Notes under the pieces: generated by a model
What the model was told of the DNA's origin: nothing
Seen by the model: the letters and a program-made list of their open reading frames with translations, nothing else
Database searches by the model: none
Program-made: the position numbers and the translations under genes
Shown: positions 24,357-34,056 of the stretch, one piece after another
How the letters are laid out: every line of letters begins with the position of its first letter
Numbering within the stretch: the first letter of the stretch is position 1
DNA from: Welwitschia mirabilis
Lineage: Eukaryota; Gnetophyta; Gnetopsida; Welwitschiales
DNA length: 38,517 nt
Direction: 5' to 3'
Assembly (NCBI GenBank): GCA_051453625.1
Contig: JBOZIK010000001.1
Coordinates: 234,514,557 to 234,553,073 of the forward strand

Positions 24357-24647
24357 AATAATAAAGAAAAATAATAAGCCTCCATAATTAACAATTAATC
24401 ATGCATAAATTTTAGAAAGGTGTAACAAAAATAAAAGTAAATGAAATCATCACCACTACAAGAATGTTCTTGAAAATTTGTAAGTAATATTTTAATCAAG
24501 AAAAAAGAAACTCTAGGCATAATTTAATATATCAGCATCTTGAGAACATAATATTTATATCAGTTGAAGATTTCATAATAATTAAATCTTTTTAAATAAT
24601 CCATTAGAATTAATCTTTACATCTTTTAAAAGAAGTAAAAATGTGGA

Positions 24648-25092
24648 CCTAATAAAACACCTAAAGATTGAGTTCTTATAAGAAAGGGATATTTCAAATA
24701 GAAAATAATACATGTTAGATAACTTAGATTTTTAAGTAAAGATACAACTATGAGCCTTTTATTTAAAACCTAAATAATAAATTCAATAAATAGATGAATT
24801 TAATATCATAAAGATGCAGTGTTATAAATCTACTACAAATAAATAACTATAAAGTTTTGGAAATAAAAATATATTCATAATATATAACAAGATTATAAAT
24901 TACAGTAGGGAATAAATCAATTTAATTGAAATTTTCAAGCATTAGATAGATAATATATATTTTATTTTTACATGTCCTCTTTAGCAAGATAAATTAGCTT
25001 TTCCTATGCTCCATTTTGATACTTATTTTAATCCAAATAATATGGAGTAAGAATCATGAATCATCATAATCCCCAATATGACCTAGCTAACT
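24648..25092. other. AT-rich, possibly a diverged LARD-LTR fragment
   Basis: No gene is visible. The end (about 25005-25092) resembles, at low identity, the LTR region at 12870-12990 (for example CCCCAATATGACCTAG against CTCCTAGTATGATCTAG). It may be an older member of the same family into which the Athila-like element at 25093 inserted. Confidence 0.3.
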
Positions 25093-25140
25093 GTTGCAAT
25101 GCATACTTGTGCTTCTAATTCCAATATTCTAAAGATTAAA

Positions 25141-25887
25141 TTTAACTTATAACATCTAAAAAGCTAATATTCTAATTGCACACACTACACATTTGTATAG
25201 TGAGATCAACCCAAATGTTGTACACTTAGAGAAGACTTTCAAAAGAGAATATGAGAAATTCCTTTCATAAAAAAAAAGAATAACATCTTGTGGAATTTTA
25301 CTTTAAAGGAAATAAAATCAAACAATGTAAATATGAAGACAGAATGCAATGCAATGGAATGAAATAAAATGCAATGTAATGAATGAAGTTATAATGTAAT
25401 GAATTAATTAAACTTCTAATCTACTGTCACTTTGGTTGGTCATTATAATCTACTTAAATTACAAANNNNNNNNNNNNNNNNNNNNNNNNNNNNNNNNNNN
25501 NNNNNNNNNNNNNNNNNNNNNNNNNNNNNNNNNNNNNNNNNNNNNNNNNNNNNNNNNNNNNNNNNTTTAACTTATAACATCTAAAAAGCTAATATTCTAA
25601 TTGCACATAATACACATTTGTATAGTGGGATCAACCCAAATGTCGTACACTTAGAGAAGACTTTTAAAAGAGAATATGAAAAATTTCTTGCGTAAAAAAA
25701 GAATAACATCTTTTGGAATTTTACTTTAAAGGAAGTAAAATCAAATAATGTAAAGATGATGATAGAATTTAATGCAATGGAATAAAATAAAATGCAATGA
25801 ATGAATGAAATTATAATGTAATGAATTAATTAAACTTCTAATCTACTGTCACTTAGGTTGGTCCTTATAATCTATTTCAATTACAAA
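25141..25887. repeat. 0.32-kb overlap across a 100-N gap
   Basis: 25141-25465 recurs at 25566-25887 after N at 25466-25565, with a few substitutions and small indels. Confidence 0.85.
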
Positions 25888-26148
25888 TTCATGTGACTTA
25901 AATTGCAATTAAGAAAAACTATAAGAAAGAATAATAAAACATTTAAAAATATTTCAATTCAATCAATAATTTTATTAATGAAATTGAAGTACATCCACTT
26001 ACAATAACAACTTCTCAATGAAAGATTCACTGCCTAACATCAAGGTGGTTCTTCTCATAAGTAGGATGGATTTCCTTGCCTTTAATAATCTTCAATTATG
26101 ACAAGAATGTAAATTCAAAATATGATTTTAAATACGATCTAAAAGGGT

Positions 26149-26157
26149 CTATTTATA
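26149..26157 (-). promoter_or_regulatory. LTR TATA box, minus strand
   Basis: Plus-strand CTATTTATA reads TATAAATAG on the minus strand. The right block has the decayed equivalent (CTATTATA) near 28387. Downstream on the minus strand lies the shared CATCCTACTT and CCACCTTG leader. Confidence 0.5.
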
Positions 26158-26228
26158 GGTTTGGATAGGTTGCTAAAGGGTGTGAAACGAAGAGGTGCAA
26201 GTTAGATACACCCTTTCATAATAATTTA

Positions 26229-26618
26229 ATTAACTTTACAAATTATTTTAATCATTGTTCCTTATGTCCTCCCCATAACACAGAGGATGATACTTCATCT
26301 ACTAACTAATTCTTTGTATGTGTCAAAATTGCTAACTGTCATCCTGATTGTCATCCTTACAACACAGAGGATCNNNNNNNNNNNNNNNNNNNNNNNNNNN
26401 NNNNNNNNNNNNNNNNNNNNNNNNNNNNNNNNNNNNNNNNNNNNNNNNNNNNNNNNNNNNNNNNNNNNNNNNNATTAACTTTACAAATTATTTTAACCAT
26501 TATTCCTTATGTCATTTCCATGACACAGAGGATGATACTTCATCTACTAACTAATGCTTAGTATGTGTCAAAATTGCTATATGTCATCTAGATTGTCATC
26601 CCCACAACATAGAGGATT
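26229..26618. repeat. 145-bp overlap across a 100-N gap
   Basis: 26229-26373 recurs at 26474-26618 after N at 26374-26473; both are 145 bases with scattered substitutions. Confidence 0.85.
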
Positions 26619-26675
26619 ATCATACTGTTATGACTGTCATCTTCTCTATCATACCTATGACATGTAGGACAATCA
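26510..26675. repeat. Array of TGTCATC / GAGGATGA words in U3
   Basis: Short words such as TGTCATC, CACAGAGGATGA and ACATAGAGGAT recur every 35-50 bp, partly as inverted pairs. The same array is at 28497-28665 in the right block. It lies upstream of the minus-strand TATA box, the usual location for U3 enhancer repeats. Confidence 0.5.
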
Positions 26676-26924
26676 ATATATCTTTATCATATTGTTTTGA
26701 TTCATCATTATCCAAACATGGCATCTTAGTTAGAATATTATTGCATCATTTATCCTGTATGGAAGCTTTATAGAATATGCATAAATCCTTGGAAAAACCT
26801 ATTAATAGGACCTAAAAATGTACTCCACAAGTGTATTAAATAGGTTAAGTTGGAATCACAACATAGCCCTCCACTTAGCATTTGTCAGTCCTGCACAAAG
26901 TAAGTGAATAATAAGTTGTAAGAT

Positions 26925-27074
26925 AACTAATGAAAAGAAACTCAAAACANNNNNNNNNNNNNNNNNNNNNNNNNNNNNNNNNNNNNNNNNNNNNNNNNNN
27001 NNNNNNNNNNNNNNNNNNNNNNNNNNNNNNNNNNNNNNNNNNNNNNNNNAACTAATGAAAAGAAACTCAAAACA
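26925..27074. repeat. 25-bp identical flanks around a 100-N gap
   Basis: 26925-26949 and 27050-27074 are identical and border N at 26950-27049. Confidence 0.85.
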
Positions 27075-27211
27075 TGTATATCATTTAGAACTAAAACTAT
27101 AACATGTGAAATATAGCTATAAAAAAGCATAATTGAAATTGATGTATATTATAAATAATTAAGTTTAACATCATATAAAAATTGCATAAGTCATGAAGAA
27201 AAGGTAAAGTA

Positions 27212-27447
27212 GGATAAGATTTCATGATTACAAGGTTAACTGATAAAAGAAGTTATAAAAAGGAAGATTGTTAAAGGAANNNNNNNNNNNNNNNNNNNNN
27301 NNNNNNNNNNNNNNNNNNNNNNNNNNNNNNNNNNNNNNNNNNNNNNNNNNNNNNNNNNNNNNNNNNNNNNNNNNNNNNNGGATAATATTTCATGATTACA
27401 AGGTTAACTGATAAAAGAAGTTGTAAAAAGGAAGATTGTTAAAGGAA
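27212..27447. repeat. 68-bp overlap across a 100-N gap
   Basis: 27212-27279 recurs at 27380-27447 after N at 27280-27379, with two or so substitutions. Confidence 0.85.
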
Positions 27448-29957
27448 AGAAGAGCATCAATACTATCATGCAAAAAGATGGTCAAGGAAAAGGTAAATTT
27501 GATTTTATGTATAATAATTAAGTGATGAAAAATGTAATAAGTAGACTAGAAAATAACAAAGTCCTAAACATTATTTTGAAAGAAGTAAGAAAAATGACTT
27601 TGAAAAGATAAACCCATAAACTAAGATAAGACAAAAAGGAACATGAAAAAGATAGNNNNNNNNNNNNNNNNNNNNNNNNNNNNNNNNNNNNNNNNNNNNN
27701 NNNNNNNNNNNNNNNNNNNNNNNNNNNNNNNNNNNNNNNNNNNNNNNNNNNNNNNCCCTCTATTATCCACTATTGTGATGTGTATTTTTTCTTTTAATTC
27801 CAATATTCTAAAGATCAAATTTAACTTGCAACATCTAAAAAGATAATAATATAATTACACACAATACACATTTGTATACTGTAATTAACCCAAATATCAT
27901 AAACTTAGATAATATGTCTAAAATAAAATATAAAAAAGTTATTCTATAAGAAGGATAATAACATATTTTGAAATTTTGCTTTAAAGGAAATAAAATTAAA
28001 TAATTCAAAGATGAAGATGGAATGCAATGCAATAAAATAAAATGAAATACAATGTAATGAATTAACTAAACTTCTAGTCTACTATCACTTAGACTAGTCC
28101 TTATAACCTATTTCAATTATAAATTCATATCACTTAAGTTGCAATTAAGATAACATACAAATAAGAATAATAAAACATTTAAAAATATTTTTATTCCATT
28201 AATACTTTTATTAATAAAATTGAATTACATTCACTTACGACAATAGCTCATCAATGGAAGATTCACTACCTAACACCAAGGTGGTCCTTATCACAAGTAG
28301 GATGAATCTCCTTGCCTCAAAAAATCTATAGTTATCATAATAATGTAGATGACAAAAGATGATTTTAAATAGGATTTTAAAGGATCTATTATAGGTTGGG
28401 ATAGGTTACTAACGTGTGTAAAACAAACAGATATGAGTTAGACCCATCTTTTTATAATAATTTAATTAAGTTTACAAATTATTTTAAACATTGTCCATCA
28501 TGTCATCCTTAAAACATAGATGACAATACTTCATCTGTCAACTAATGCTTAACATGTGTTAAATATGCTAACTATCATCTCAATCATCATCTCCATAACA
28601 CAAAGGATGACCGTACTTTTTTAACTATCATCTCCTCTATCGTTCTCACAACATGAAGGATGATCATAATATCTTCATCACATTACTTTGGTTCATCATT
28701 ATTCAAAAATGGATTTTTATGTTGGAAATTATTACACCATTTGACCTGTATGGAAGCTTTGTATAATTTGCATAAATCCTTAGTAAAACCTATAAATAGC
28801 ACTTGAAAATATACTTTACAAGTGTATTAAATAGGTTAAGTTTATATCACAACACAACCCTCCACTTAGCATTTGTTAGTCCCTAACAAAGTAAGTGAAT
28901 AATAAGTTGGAAGCCAACTGACAATAAGAAACTCAAATCATGTATATCATTTAGAATTAAGAGTACAACATGTGAAGTACATATATTAAAAAAGCATAAG
29001 TGAAAATGATGTATATTATCAATTATTTAATTTAACATCATGGCATATTTTTGGTGTAATATTTTGACTTACAAATCATGTAATATAGGTGTTTATTCAC
29101 CTTCCCCCAATTAAATGAATAAGTCATCTCAAATTGTATAAGTCAAGAAGAAAAGGTAAAGTAGGGTAAGATTTCATGATTGTAAGGTTAAGTGGTAGAA
29201 GAGGTTATAAAAAGGAATATTATTAAAGAAAAAGAATCATCAAAATGAGCTACTAAAGGATAGTCAAGGCATAGATTAATTTGATTTTATCTATAATAAT
29301 TAAGTGACAAAAAATGTAACAAGTAAACTAGAAAATGACAAAGTCCTTAACATTATTTTGGGAGATGTAAGAAAAATGACTTTGAGGAGATACATCCACA
29401 AACTGAGATAAGACAAAAAGGAAAATGGACAAGATAAAACATGAATAAGGTTAACCTTTTATCTAAAATTTAAACTTAGCAAAATTTCTTGGTAAGGTTA
29501 TAAAGCAACTTAATATAAAATGCATGATTCAATGTAGAACACCATAGAGTACCATGCAAAAGGATAGTAATGAAGACAATATCTAATGGTTATTTTTGCC
29601 AAAGTATCAAGTCATGTTTAAACTATAATTTAATCCATCTTTATCTATGATAATCATAGTACTTAAATAAGATATCATTTAATAATCAATATACCCAAAT
29701 GCTCTCAAAGTCTATGTCTTATAGCAATGGGAGTTTTTAGTCAATGGGGTGTTGAACAATACCATTCATCATGATGAGGGGAGTGCAACCACTTCCAAGA
29801 GATAATGATTGCAAGCTAAATCTAGACTATGACCAACTAATCCTTTGGTGGAGTTTCCATAGCTACCATATCATATTACCAAAGGTACCTCTTAGGAAAA
29901 TTTACCCCAATATGCTTGCAGTAATACATCCTGATATAATTGTAAGAGGATGATTCA

Positions 29958-29980
29958 TTTTTCTTTTTCTTTTTCTTTAT
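29958..29980 (-). other. Long purine tract, probable PPT
   Basis: The plus strand is TTTTTC repeated; on the minus strand this is AAAGAAAAAGAAAAAG-type sequence ending right before TGAATCATCC. Pyrimidine richness continues on the plus strand to about 30030. This is consistent with the plus-strand primer of the minus-oriented element. Confidence 0.4.
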
Positions 29981-30437
29981 ATTTTTTTAAAATATTTTTT
30001 TCCTCTTTCTTTTTATTTTTTATTCTTTTCCATTGAATTATACTCCTCATTTTTGATAGCATTGATTAATCATTAAAATGGTAAGGTAACAAAGTATATG
30101 ATTGAAAACAAGCATCAAATTAACATAATTTATATTTTGCTAAAAAATAACTAAGAATATTGATTGCAGATACTAGAATATCTTAAGATTGGCTGAATCT
30201 AATCTTTATCACAAGAAAACCCAAAGTAAGGAATTACTTTAATCATGGTAACATCTAAGGGAGTCAAACATAAATTAAGTTAAATATGATTAATTAGTCT
30301 CATAACTTAAACCAAGGAATAAAGCTAAGAAAGAATCTAATAGAAGCCCAAGTAAAAATCTTTCTTTTTGCAAAGAGTATCTTTCAAGTTAATTGCTTCC
30401 ATCATGTTTAAGATATAATAATAATCATTTGGAGATG
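29981..30437 (-). other. Spacer between integrase tail and PPT
   Basis: In Athila-type elements an env-like frame often lies between integrase and the 3' LTR. Here there are fewer than 500 bases, AT-rich, with no recognisable frame. Confidence 0.35.
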
Positions 30438-30600
30438 TATAAAGTTTTAACCTTTGTCCATTTAATCTTTGGAGTTCTTAAGTTTGAGGATCAGAGATCT
30501 CAACAAAGCCATTAGAATGTACCCTTTCCACATGATAAGGATCAAGCCATATGGAGGTCATCTTGTTATGTATAGGATGTACTTAAGGATTATGCAAAAA
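30438..30600 (-). pseudogene. Integrase C-terminal tail, Athila/Tat type
   Basis: The minus strand reads MTSIWLDPYHVERVHSNGFV, then EISDPQT, a stop, and LNGQRLKLY. This matches the end of plant Athila/Tat integrases, where a KL-SRW-GPF segment is followed by V-E-----F-VNGQRLK. The tail is thought to help target or stabilise the integrase; here it is a fragment. It follows directly on a stub of the linker region, so the catalytic core (HHCC, DDE) and reverse transcriptase were deleted. Confidence 0.65.
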
Positions 30601-30671
30601 TAAAAACTGACTTGTGTCTATAAGTTTAGTAATTTGGTCCTTGATTACTAGCTTAATCATAGGATTAAGTA

Positions 30672-30790
30672 AGGCTTTTTTTTGGGAAGGGTGAAGTTGA
30701 GAACTAGTGATCAATGGATTTTTAGGAGTGTTATTTTAGAACATATATTTCAAGCCATTAGATAAGTCTTTCAGTTGAAGATTATTTTCA
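30672..30790 (-). pseudogene. Protease-reverse transcriptase linker stub
   Basis: The minus strand gives LQLKDLSNGLKYMF, a stop, then NNTPKNPLITSSQLHPSQKK. This corresponds to the conserved segment before plant Ty3 reverse transcriptase (LELKPLP--L-YAFLG ... P-IIS--L--EQ). The expected reverse transcriptase does not follow; within a few residues the frame resembles the integrase tail. The deletion join is placed at about 30672. Confidence 0.55.
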
Positions 30791-30869
30791 TCCTTCATAA
30801 TTGTAGAACACCCATCTTGATGTAAAATATTTTTAATCGATCTTACATATTGGATATCATGATTAAGTA

Positions 30870-31900
30870 TAGATTCAAATCCTAATGAAATCATTATTAG
30901 AAGAGTGGATTAAAAGATTTGGTTTGAGGTTATAAGGATTAAATGAGTTTAAAGATTTAAGACCAATAGAAGATTCTTCCTCATCCTCAAACAAGGTAGA
31001 ATTATGTAATAAAGGAGTCTTTCTTCTAAAGGATGATGTTAAACTAACATGGATGATCTGACTTTTTCTTCTATGTCTAGTTTATCTTCCAGTTCTTTTT
31101 TAGTAGTATTGAATACTCTGATACTAAACTATTCATTGCCTATATAATATTTCATTATTCCTATGTGAGTATCAATGACACAATGACCTATTTCACAAAA
31201 GGATCCTTCTAAAAGTAGAGAGCATCCACCATTATGTTTAACTTCTATAATGATCACATCTATAGGGTAGAAGGCTTCTTCAATTTAAATTACTAAATCT
31301 TTAATTATTCTAATAGGTTTTTTAATTGATGCATCAGCTAATTTCAATACTATTTTGGTATGTTTAATTCTCCTTTCTAATCCAAGCTTTTAACAAATAT
31401 GTAAAGGTATAATATTAACACTTGCTCCTATGTCTATTAGAGATTTTTTTATTTTCTTATTTTCTTATAAAATAACACCTATAGTGGATGCCTCTAGGTC
31501 TTTATACTTAGGACATTTTTGAAAAACTAAGTTGGAAAGAGATTGCGCAATGAATACTTTACTTGGAATTACTTTTTATTAGTTTCTTTTTACTAAGTCC
31601 TTCTAAATTTTGTTGTACTTGGAGTTGTCTTAAAGAATTTTTTCTTTTAAATATGCATCATAAGTTAGATTATTGTTTAATATTTCCAATCATAGGGTAG
31701 TCTTCTCTTTAGGATGTTGGTTGTTGTTGTTGAATCTAGGAAAGTTTAGTTTATTAAGAAATTCAATATCATCTTCTTGAGGTTTTTATTTATAAAAAAA
31801 GGTTAAAGATTTCTCATGAGGAGTAGTGTTATGTCCACTTCTAGTTACTACTTTGCAATCCTTTTTTACATCATTTGGGTTTGGAATAGTTTGAGTGACA
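30870..31900 (-). pseudogene. Gag-pro linker and aspartic protease, Athila-like
   Basis: The minus frame starts with VVTRSGHNTT (about 31855), a form of the conserved V-LRSGK block. It continues with QKCPKYKDLEASTIGVIL, LIDIGASVNIIPLHIC with the active-site DIGAS at 31434-31420, then KLADASIKKP, FYPIDVII and IGHCVIDTHIGIMKYY near 31140. The protease would cut the Gag-Pol polyprotein in the particle. DIGAS replaces the DLGAS/DTGAS usual in the family, and the same variant is in the plus-strand relative. Several in-frame stops make it inactive. Confidence 0.7.
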
Positions 31901-32004
31901 AGTGATTTTTGAGGTCTCTTATTTTCTAAAATGTTCTGATGAAGGAGGCCAATCAATTTTTTTAAGTTTTTATTCTAATTTTATAAGATCTAATTGATGA
32001 TAGC

Positions 32005-33517
32005 TTATGTCCTTTTGAGTTCCTCCATCATTTCTCCAAGAATCATTTGTATTGTAGTTGGAAAAATTGGGCTGAGAGTTATGATTTCTGTGTTTGTTAT
32101 CAAATGAAGGTTATAAAGTTGTTGAAGGTTCATTATTTCTTGGTGGGTATTATTGGTTACCTTTAAAGTTTTTTGGCCCTTGATTAAATGCATAAACTTC
32201 ATTAAATAAGGCCTTTCTACAAGTTGGTAAAGATGGGTATTCCTTGGTAAAATGAGATTTTTCATCACATATTTCACAATGCTTGATTTGGTTTAGGAAT
32301 TTTGCATTAGTTAAAGCTTTTGTATAACTCTCTAATATGCTAGTGAGATCACTAAGTAGGGTGTTAACCTTTGGTTATTCTTTTTCATATTGTACTTTTT
32401 TTAAATCTCTAAGAATTTCATCTATAGTTTTAGTATCTTTACATGTAGTTTTTGGCTAATTTTGACTTCTTTCTATAGGGTTTTCTAATAAGATCCAAGC
32501 ATTGTCTATGGTTAAATTAATAGATCTCCTTCACATAAAAAATCTAACATTTCTCTAGTTTGACTATTCAATCCACTATAGAAGTTATTAATAAGTTCTT
32601 TTTTTTCAAACTCATTCACCCGGTTGAATGACATAGCATTCAAGAATCTTTCATATGTTGAGGAATAATATTTATGAGGGTATTATTGAAAACTTATTAC
32701 TTCTTTTCTTCTTGTCCTCATGACTTCTCGTTCATAAACCCTTTGATAAAGACTTCTTGTACATGATTCCATAACTTAAAGCTTCTATGTGGAATGGTTT
32801 TAAACCAATTTATAGTATTTCTTTTCAGGAAAATAGAAAGATTATCATATAGGTTCTATCTATAATTTTATTTTTCCATTTCCAAAAGTAAGGATGAGTT
32901 GTTTAATATTAGCTATATATTGGAATGGGTCTTCATTAGNNNNNNNNNNNNNNNNNNNNNNNNNNNNNNNNNNNNNNNNNNNNNNNNNNNNNNNNNNNNN
33001 NNNNNNNNNNNNNNNNNNNNNNNNNNNNNNNNNNNNNNNCATTTCCAAAAGTAAGGATGAGTTGTTTAATATTAGCTATATATTAGAATGGGTCTTCATT
33101 AGATTCTCTAGAAAAGATAGGATAGGCATGCAGGTTTTTTAACTTTACATCATCTCCAAGAGGTAGGTCAAATGGGTTTTGAAGTTCCTTCTTTTTATTT
33201 GGTAACATATTCTTTAAAGTTAAATTTAAATTAGAAGATTTATTAGATTCCATAGAGGTAAAAGTATTAGGATGATTAGGAAAAAGAGGAGACATAGGAT
33301 TTTTAGTATAACTTGGTTGATTTTTAGAAATTTTCAAATACTTAGGAGTATGTAAATAAGAAATAGTAAAGGTGGAATAATCATATTACTTAATTAAAGA
33401 ATTAAGGTTTTCTTTCTCACCCCAAGTTTTTAAATTAAAGTGCACTAAATCTTCCTTAATTACTTCATTAAGAAAATGTTTTTTGTAAGTGTATTTTCTT
33501 TCACTTCTATTTACCAT
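32005..33517 (-). pseudogene. Athila-like gag, minus strand, broken
   Basis: An ATG at 33517 opens MVNRSERKYTYKKHFLNEV. After stops it continues with LQNPFDLPLGDDVKLKNLHA and NEDPFQYIANIKQLILTFGN (around 33060), the start of the retrotransposon gag domain. A zinc knuckle lies at 32278-32237: CEICDEKSHFTKEY, C-x2-C-x4-H-x4-Y, with the last Cys changed to Tyr. The open frame 32005-32277 is in the wrong register relative to this knuckle. Gag packages element RNA. A 63-bp contig overlap sits inside (32877-33102). Frameshifts and stops throughout. Confidence 0.65.
32877..33102. repeat. 63-bp overlap across a 100-N gap
   Basis: 32877-32939 recurs at 33040-33102 after N at 32940-33039, with one substitution. 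Joining the copies restores continuity of the gag reading, which supports an assembly cause. Confidence 0.9.
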
Positions 33518-33591
33518 TACCTTATAAGATCAATTTTTATTAAACAAGCTTCTTTACATTTAACTGACATCAATCTCTAGGATCAATCAAA
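33518..33591. other. Remaining leader of the minus element, insertion point
   Basis: Only 74 bases separate the minus gag ATG from the plus-strand LTR. The five bases before the LTR are TCAAA, which should recur after the off-window 3' LTR if this is a simple insertion. Confidence 0.4.
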
Positions 33592-34056
33592 TGTTGTTGT
33601 GATGCCAACTTATGTGTATTTGATAGGGTATTCTTAGTTGTTTTGCAGATAAACTAACAGATAAATGCTTAGTTCTTATGACAATTGAGACTTAAGGAGC
33701 ACAAGATGAAAACATGCAATTATCAGATAATTCACAAGCATTTCATGCAGATACGAGTAAGTATCATTTTGAATAATTATTCCTACAAACCATGAGTAAT
33801 TAGACTAATTAAAGATCAAGAAAAACCTGTCGTCTAATCCATCGTCCAGATGACAGTAAGGATGACAATTTCACTTGAGCAATGAACAAATTTCACATCC
33901 AGATAACTTGCAGATAAGTTGAGATCGATCTACAGACTCTATCATCCTATGTATCATTTAGATGACACTAGCGGACGATATCTTTAGAACTAGTCGATAG
34001 CACTTTATAGATAGATCATCAATAGATAAACTAAAGTAGAACCAGAGTCCTATTAT

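Larger units (their letters stand above)
8683..24647 (-). mobile_element. LARD-like Ty3 retroelement with very long LTRs, minus strand
   Basis: Two long direct repeats (8683-14338 and 18838-24647) flank an internal segment of about 4.5 kb as assembled. Both repeats begin on the plus strand with TGTAAC; the left copy reads TGTAACACCTCAAAC, the reverse of a common plant LTR end, GGTGTTACA. Three bases left of the right copy is a degenerate initiator-tRNA-Met primer site in minus orientation, and a gag-like frame lies at 17970-18291. This makes 18838-24647 the 5' LTR and 8683-14338 the 3' LTR. Almost no coding sequence remains. Long LTRs plus a mostly non-coding interior is the pattern described for LARDs; a Tekay/Del-like parent is possible. 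After removing assembly duplications the LTRs would be about 4.5 kb. Confidence 0.6.
18838..24647 (-). repeat. 5' LTR of the LARD-like element
   Basis: It matches the left LTR in order along its whole length, from TGTAAC at 18838 to AAATGTGGA ending at 24647; after that the two diverge. The true outer terminus may be lost, because no CA end is visible at the divergence point. It contains a 358-N gap, a (TA)n tract, two contig overlaps, a minisatellite and a 115-N gap. A minus-strand TATA-like word (CTTTAAATAGAG-type) lies near 24186, and its equivalent near 13860 in the left copy. The open frames at 22548-22793, 22989-23174 and 23837-24025 are not supported. Confidence 0.6.
25093..29437. repeat. 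Large LTR block repeated across a 100-N gap
   Basis: 25093-27655 corresponds to 27769-29437 after N at 27656-27755. The match covers the ACATCTAAAAAG block, the CACTTACAA block, the TATA area, the (T)GTCATC array and the AAGATAAGACAAAAAGGA end. The left block is longer because it contains four smaller overlaps. About 85 bases near 29045-29130, including CACCTTCCCCCAATT, are found only in the right block. Confidence 0.8.
25093..29957 (-). repeat. 3' LTR of the minus-strand element (inflated by overlaps)
   Basis: Homology between the left block and the block starting at 27769 begins at TG (25093), which would be the CA end of a minus-strand LTR. On the right, TGAATCATCC on the minus strand starts directly after a purine tract at 29958. 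The right block alone (27769-29957, about 2.2 kb) gives the likely real LTR length. The rest is contig overlap. There is no coding sequence; the open frames at 27835-28032 and 29771-29953 lie inside the LTR and have no family resemblance. Confidence 0.5.
25093..33517 (-). mobile_element. Athila-like Ty3 element, minus strand, internally deleted
   Basis: Reading right to left there is gag (from 33517), protease (around 31430), a stub of the protease-polymerase linker, an integrase tail (30438-30600), a long purine tract (29958-29980) and a 3' LTR down to 25093. Reverse transcriptase, RNase H and the integrase core are missing. The 5' LTR and primer site are not present: another element begins at 33592, only 75 bp from the gag start, and must have split off or replaced them. 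All coding parts carry stops or frameshifts. The gag and protease are close relatives of those at 36383-38517, so both belong to one family group. Confidence 0.65.

Noticed and set aside
29771-29953. 60-codon plus-strand open frame near the element end
   Set aside because: It lies inside the minus-strand LTR just before the purine tract and shows no coding motif.
32005-32277. 90-codon minus-strand open frame
   Set aside because: It lies inside gag but in a different register from the zinc knuckle CEICDEKSH, so it is a shadow frame.
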